Positions 6,254 to 6,957 of a DNA stretch of 6,957 nucleotides are shown piece after piece. Every line of letters starts with the position of its first letter. Position 1 is the stretch's first letter. Position numbers and translations under genes: made by a program. Under the pieces are notes generated by a model. That model searched no databases, was not told where the DNA came from, and worked only from the letters and a program-made list of their open reading frames with translations. This DNA is from Planctomycetota bacterium (lineage in GTDB: Bacteria > Planctomycetota > B15-G4), in assembly GCA_003644265.1 (NCBI GenBank), contig QNBX01000205.1, forward strand, positions 1-6,957, read 5' to 3'.

Positions 6254-6874
6254 TCAGCCCGCCAGGTCATCCAGGCTGCGGCGCAGGTCCGCCAGCAGCG
6301 CGTCCACGTCCTCGTCGTCCGCCACGCCATCCAGCTGGATCTCGGACGGCGTCGCGTCGTCCAGCGGCAGCTTGCCGGGCAGGGTCATGTCTGGCAACGG
6401 CAGGTCAGACCCCAGCGTCATCTTGGGCGCGTGCGTCGGGGTGTCCGTGTCCGTCGTCAGGCCGCTCGGCGGCGGCGCGGCAGGCGGCCTCCCGCTCAGC
6501 TCGGCGGCACGCTGCTGCAACGACTCGCGGATGGCCACGATCAGCTCAGCGTCGTCGCAGGGCTTGATGAAGACACGCGACAGCTGCCCCTGCTTCAGGG
6601 CCTCGTCGGCCAGTTCGACCCCCGCCCGGCCCGTGAGCAGCATGCGCACGGAGTCGGGCCAGCGCCGCCGCACGATCGCCAGCAGCTGCGTGCCGGTCAT
6701 GCCGGGTATGTCCTCGTCCGCCAGCACCGCCGCGGCCGGGAAGTGGACCAGCTGCTCCAGCGCATCATCCCCCGACTCCGCGTACATCAACTCCAGCTGC
6801 TCGCGCTGCAACGTTCGCCGCAGGGCATGGAACACGCGTGGCTCGCCATCGACGATCAGGAGGATGGGGTGCAT
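6254..6874 (-). CDS. Response regulator: receiver domain with a disordered acidic tail, no DNA-binding domain
   Basis: A 206-residue protein from ATG 6874, chosen because GGAG (6881-6884) sits 6 nt upstream and the protein then begins MHPILLIVD, the first receiver strand. A GTG at 6919 lacks an SD. Residues 1-125 are a receiver domain: phosphoacceptor D53 in VLADEDIPGMTG, switch Thr T81 in LLTGRAG, and conserved Lys K104 in FIKPCDD. The LLTG and KP(x)DD style resembles RpfG-type receivers. The acidic pair that holds Mg2+ is altered: VDG where VDD is usual, with E11 next. After a Pro-rich linker (130-150) comes an 11-residue quasi-repeat (MTLGSDLPLPD, MTLPGKLPLDD, 152-173) and an acidic helix-like end (DVDALLADLRRSLDDLAG). 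No DNA-binding, HD-GYP or GGDEF output is present, so it probably acts by protein contact. No sensor kinase lies in the window. The TauE-type gene follows 10 nt later, probably on the same transcript. Confidence 0.9.
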   Translation of the reverse strand: MHPILLIVDGEPRVFHALRRTLQREQLELMYAESGDDALEQLVHFPAAAVLADEDIPGMTGTQLLAIVRRRWPDSVRMLLTGRAGVELADEALKQGQLSRVFIKPCDDAELIVAIRESLQQRAAELSGRPPAAPPPSGLTTDTDTPTHAPKMTLGSDLPLPDMTLPGKLPLDDATPSEIQLDGVADDEDVDALLADLRRSLDDLAG

Positions 6875-6880
6875 GCGAAG

Positions 6881-6884
6881 CTCC
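6881..6884 (-). promoter_or_regulatory. Shine-Dalgarno that sets the response-regulator start
   Basis: On the - strand, GGAG lies 6 nt before ATG 6874, an ideal spacing. The alternative GTG at 6919 in the same frame has no comparable motif, and its extra 15 residues are basic and lie before the first receiver beta strand. This decides the start in favour of 6874. Confidence 0.6.
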
Positions 6885-6957
6885 ACGACTCGTGCTCGGC
6901 CAGGCACCTCCCGGCTCACGAGACTGCCTATCGGCGGCGGGGATGGGTCATTTAAGG

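Noticed and set aside
6244..6330. Upstream extension of the TauE/SafE gene to 6330
   Set aside because: It would overlap the response-regulator gene by 77 bp and add a Trp/Arg/Thr-rich leader; ATG 6243 begins right before the first helix and fits family length.
5770..6567. Gln/Arg/His-rich open frame on the + strand across the transporter and regulator genes
   Set aside because: It is antisense to two clear family members and its composition is that of a codon-complement shadow.
6884..6894. Palindrome CACGA-C-TCGTG next to the regulator SD as an operator
   Set aside because: Arms of 5 bp are expected by chance in such GC-rich sequence, and no second copy or promoter context was found.
6875..6919. 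GTG 6919 as the response-regulator start
   Set aside because: No SD precedes it, and ATG 6874 has an ideal SD and begins at the canonical first strand of the receiver.
6920..6957. A/T-containing TTAAAT (- strand) near the right edge as a -10 box for the regulator operon
   Set aside because: The -35 position would fall outside the window and the match is poor, so it cannot be supported.

Overview
The window is very GC-rich (about 70% by eye) bacterial DNA, densely packed with coding sequence. It holds seven protein genes (one cut off at the left edge) and no RNA gene, insertion sequence or CRISPR array that I can see. ATGA start/stop overlaps, Shine-Dalgarno (SD) motifs, a large secreted carboxypeptidase-regulatory-like protein and the redox gene set suggest a high-GC Gram-negative lineage. 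Planctomycetota or Myxococcota are the best guesses, but the sequence alone does not settle it.

Region A (1-2859, + strand) is a tight five-gene operon. In order it encodes the C-terminal part of a stand-alone glutamate-synthase-like FMN/3Fe-4S flavoprotein, two very small membrane proteins, a fusion of a six-helix ferric-reductase-like membrane domain to a Rieske 2Fe-2S domain, and a membrane-anchored protein with three conserved-looking cysteines. The last four genes are coupled by 4-nt ATGA overlaps, each with an SD. My reading is a membrane-linked electron-transfer system. Electrons would pass between membrane b-haems, a Rieske centre predicted on the cytoplasmic side, and the soluble flavoprotein, with the three-cysteine domain on the outside. 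Its substrate is unknown, and this is the best candidate here for an undescribed system.

Region B (2934-5471, + strand) is one large gene for a cysteine-free, probably exported or anchored protein made of repeated beta-sandwich-like units. A 74-nt gap (2860-2933) separates it from region A; I see no convincing terminator or promoter there. Its start is odd: the only well-placed SD precedes a CTG codon, and the first conventional start (GTG, 2982) would cut the signal/anchor helix in two. It also carries a perfect 30-bp in-frame tandem duplication.

Region C (6874-5464, - strand) is a two-gene unit: a receiver-domain response regulator with no DNA-binding domain and a repetitive acidic tail, followed 10 nt later by a TauE/SafE-family membrane transporter. 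The transporter gene converges on region B and overlaps its 3' end by 8 bp. The remaining 83 nt (6875-6957) are the leader of the regulator gene; I see an SD but no confident promoter.
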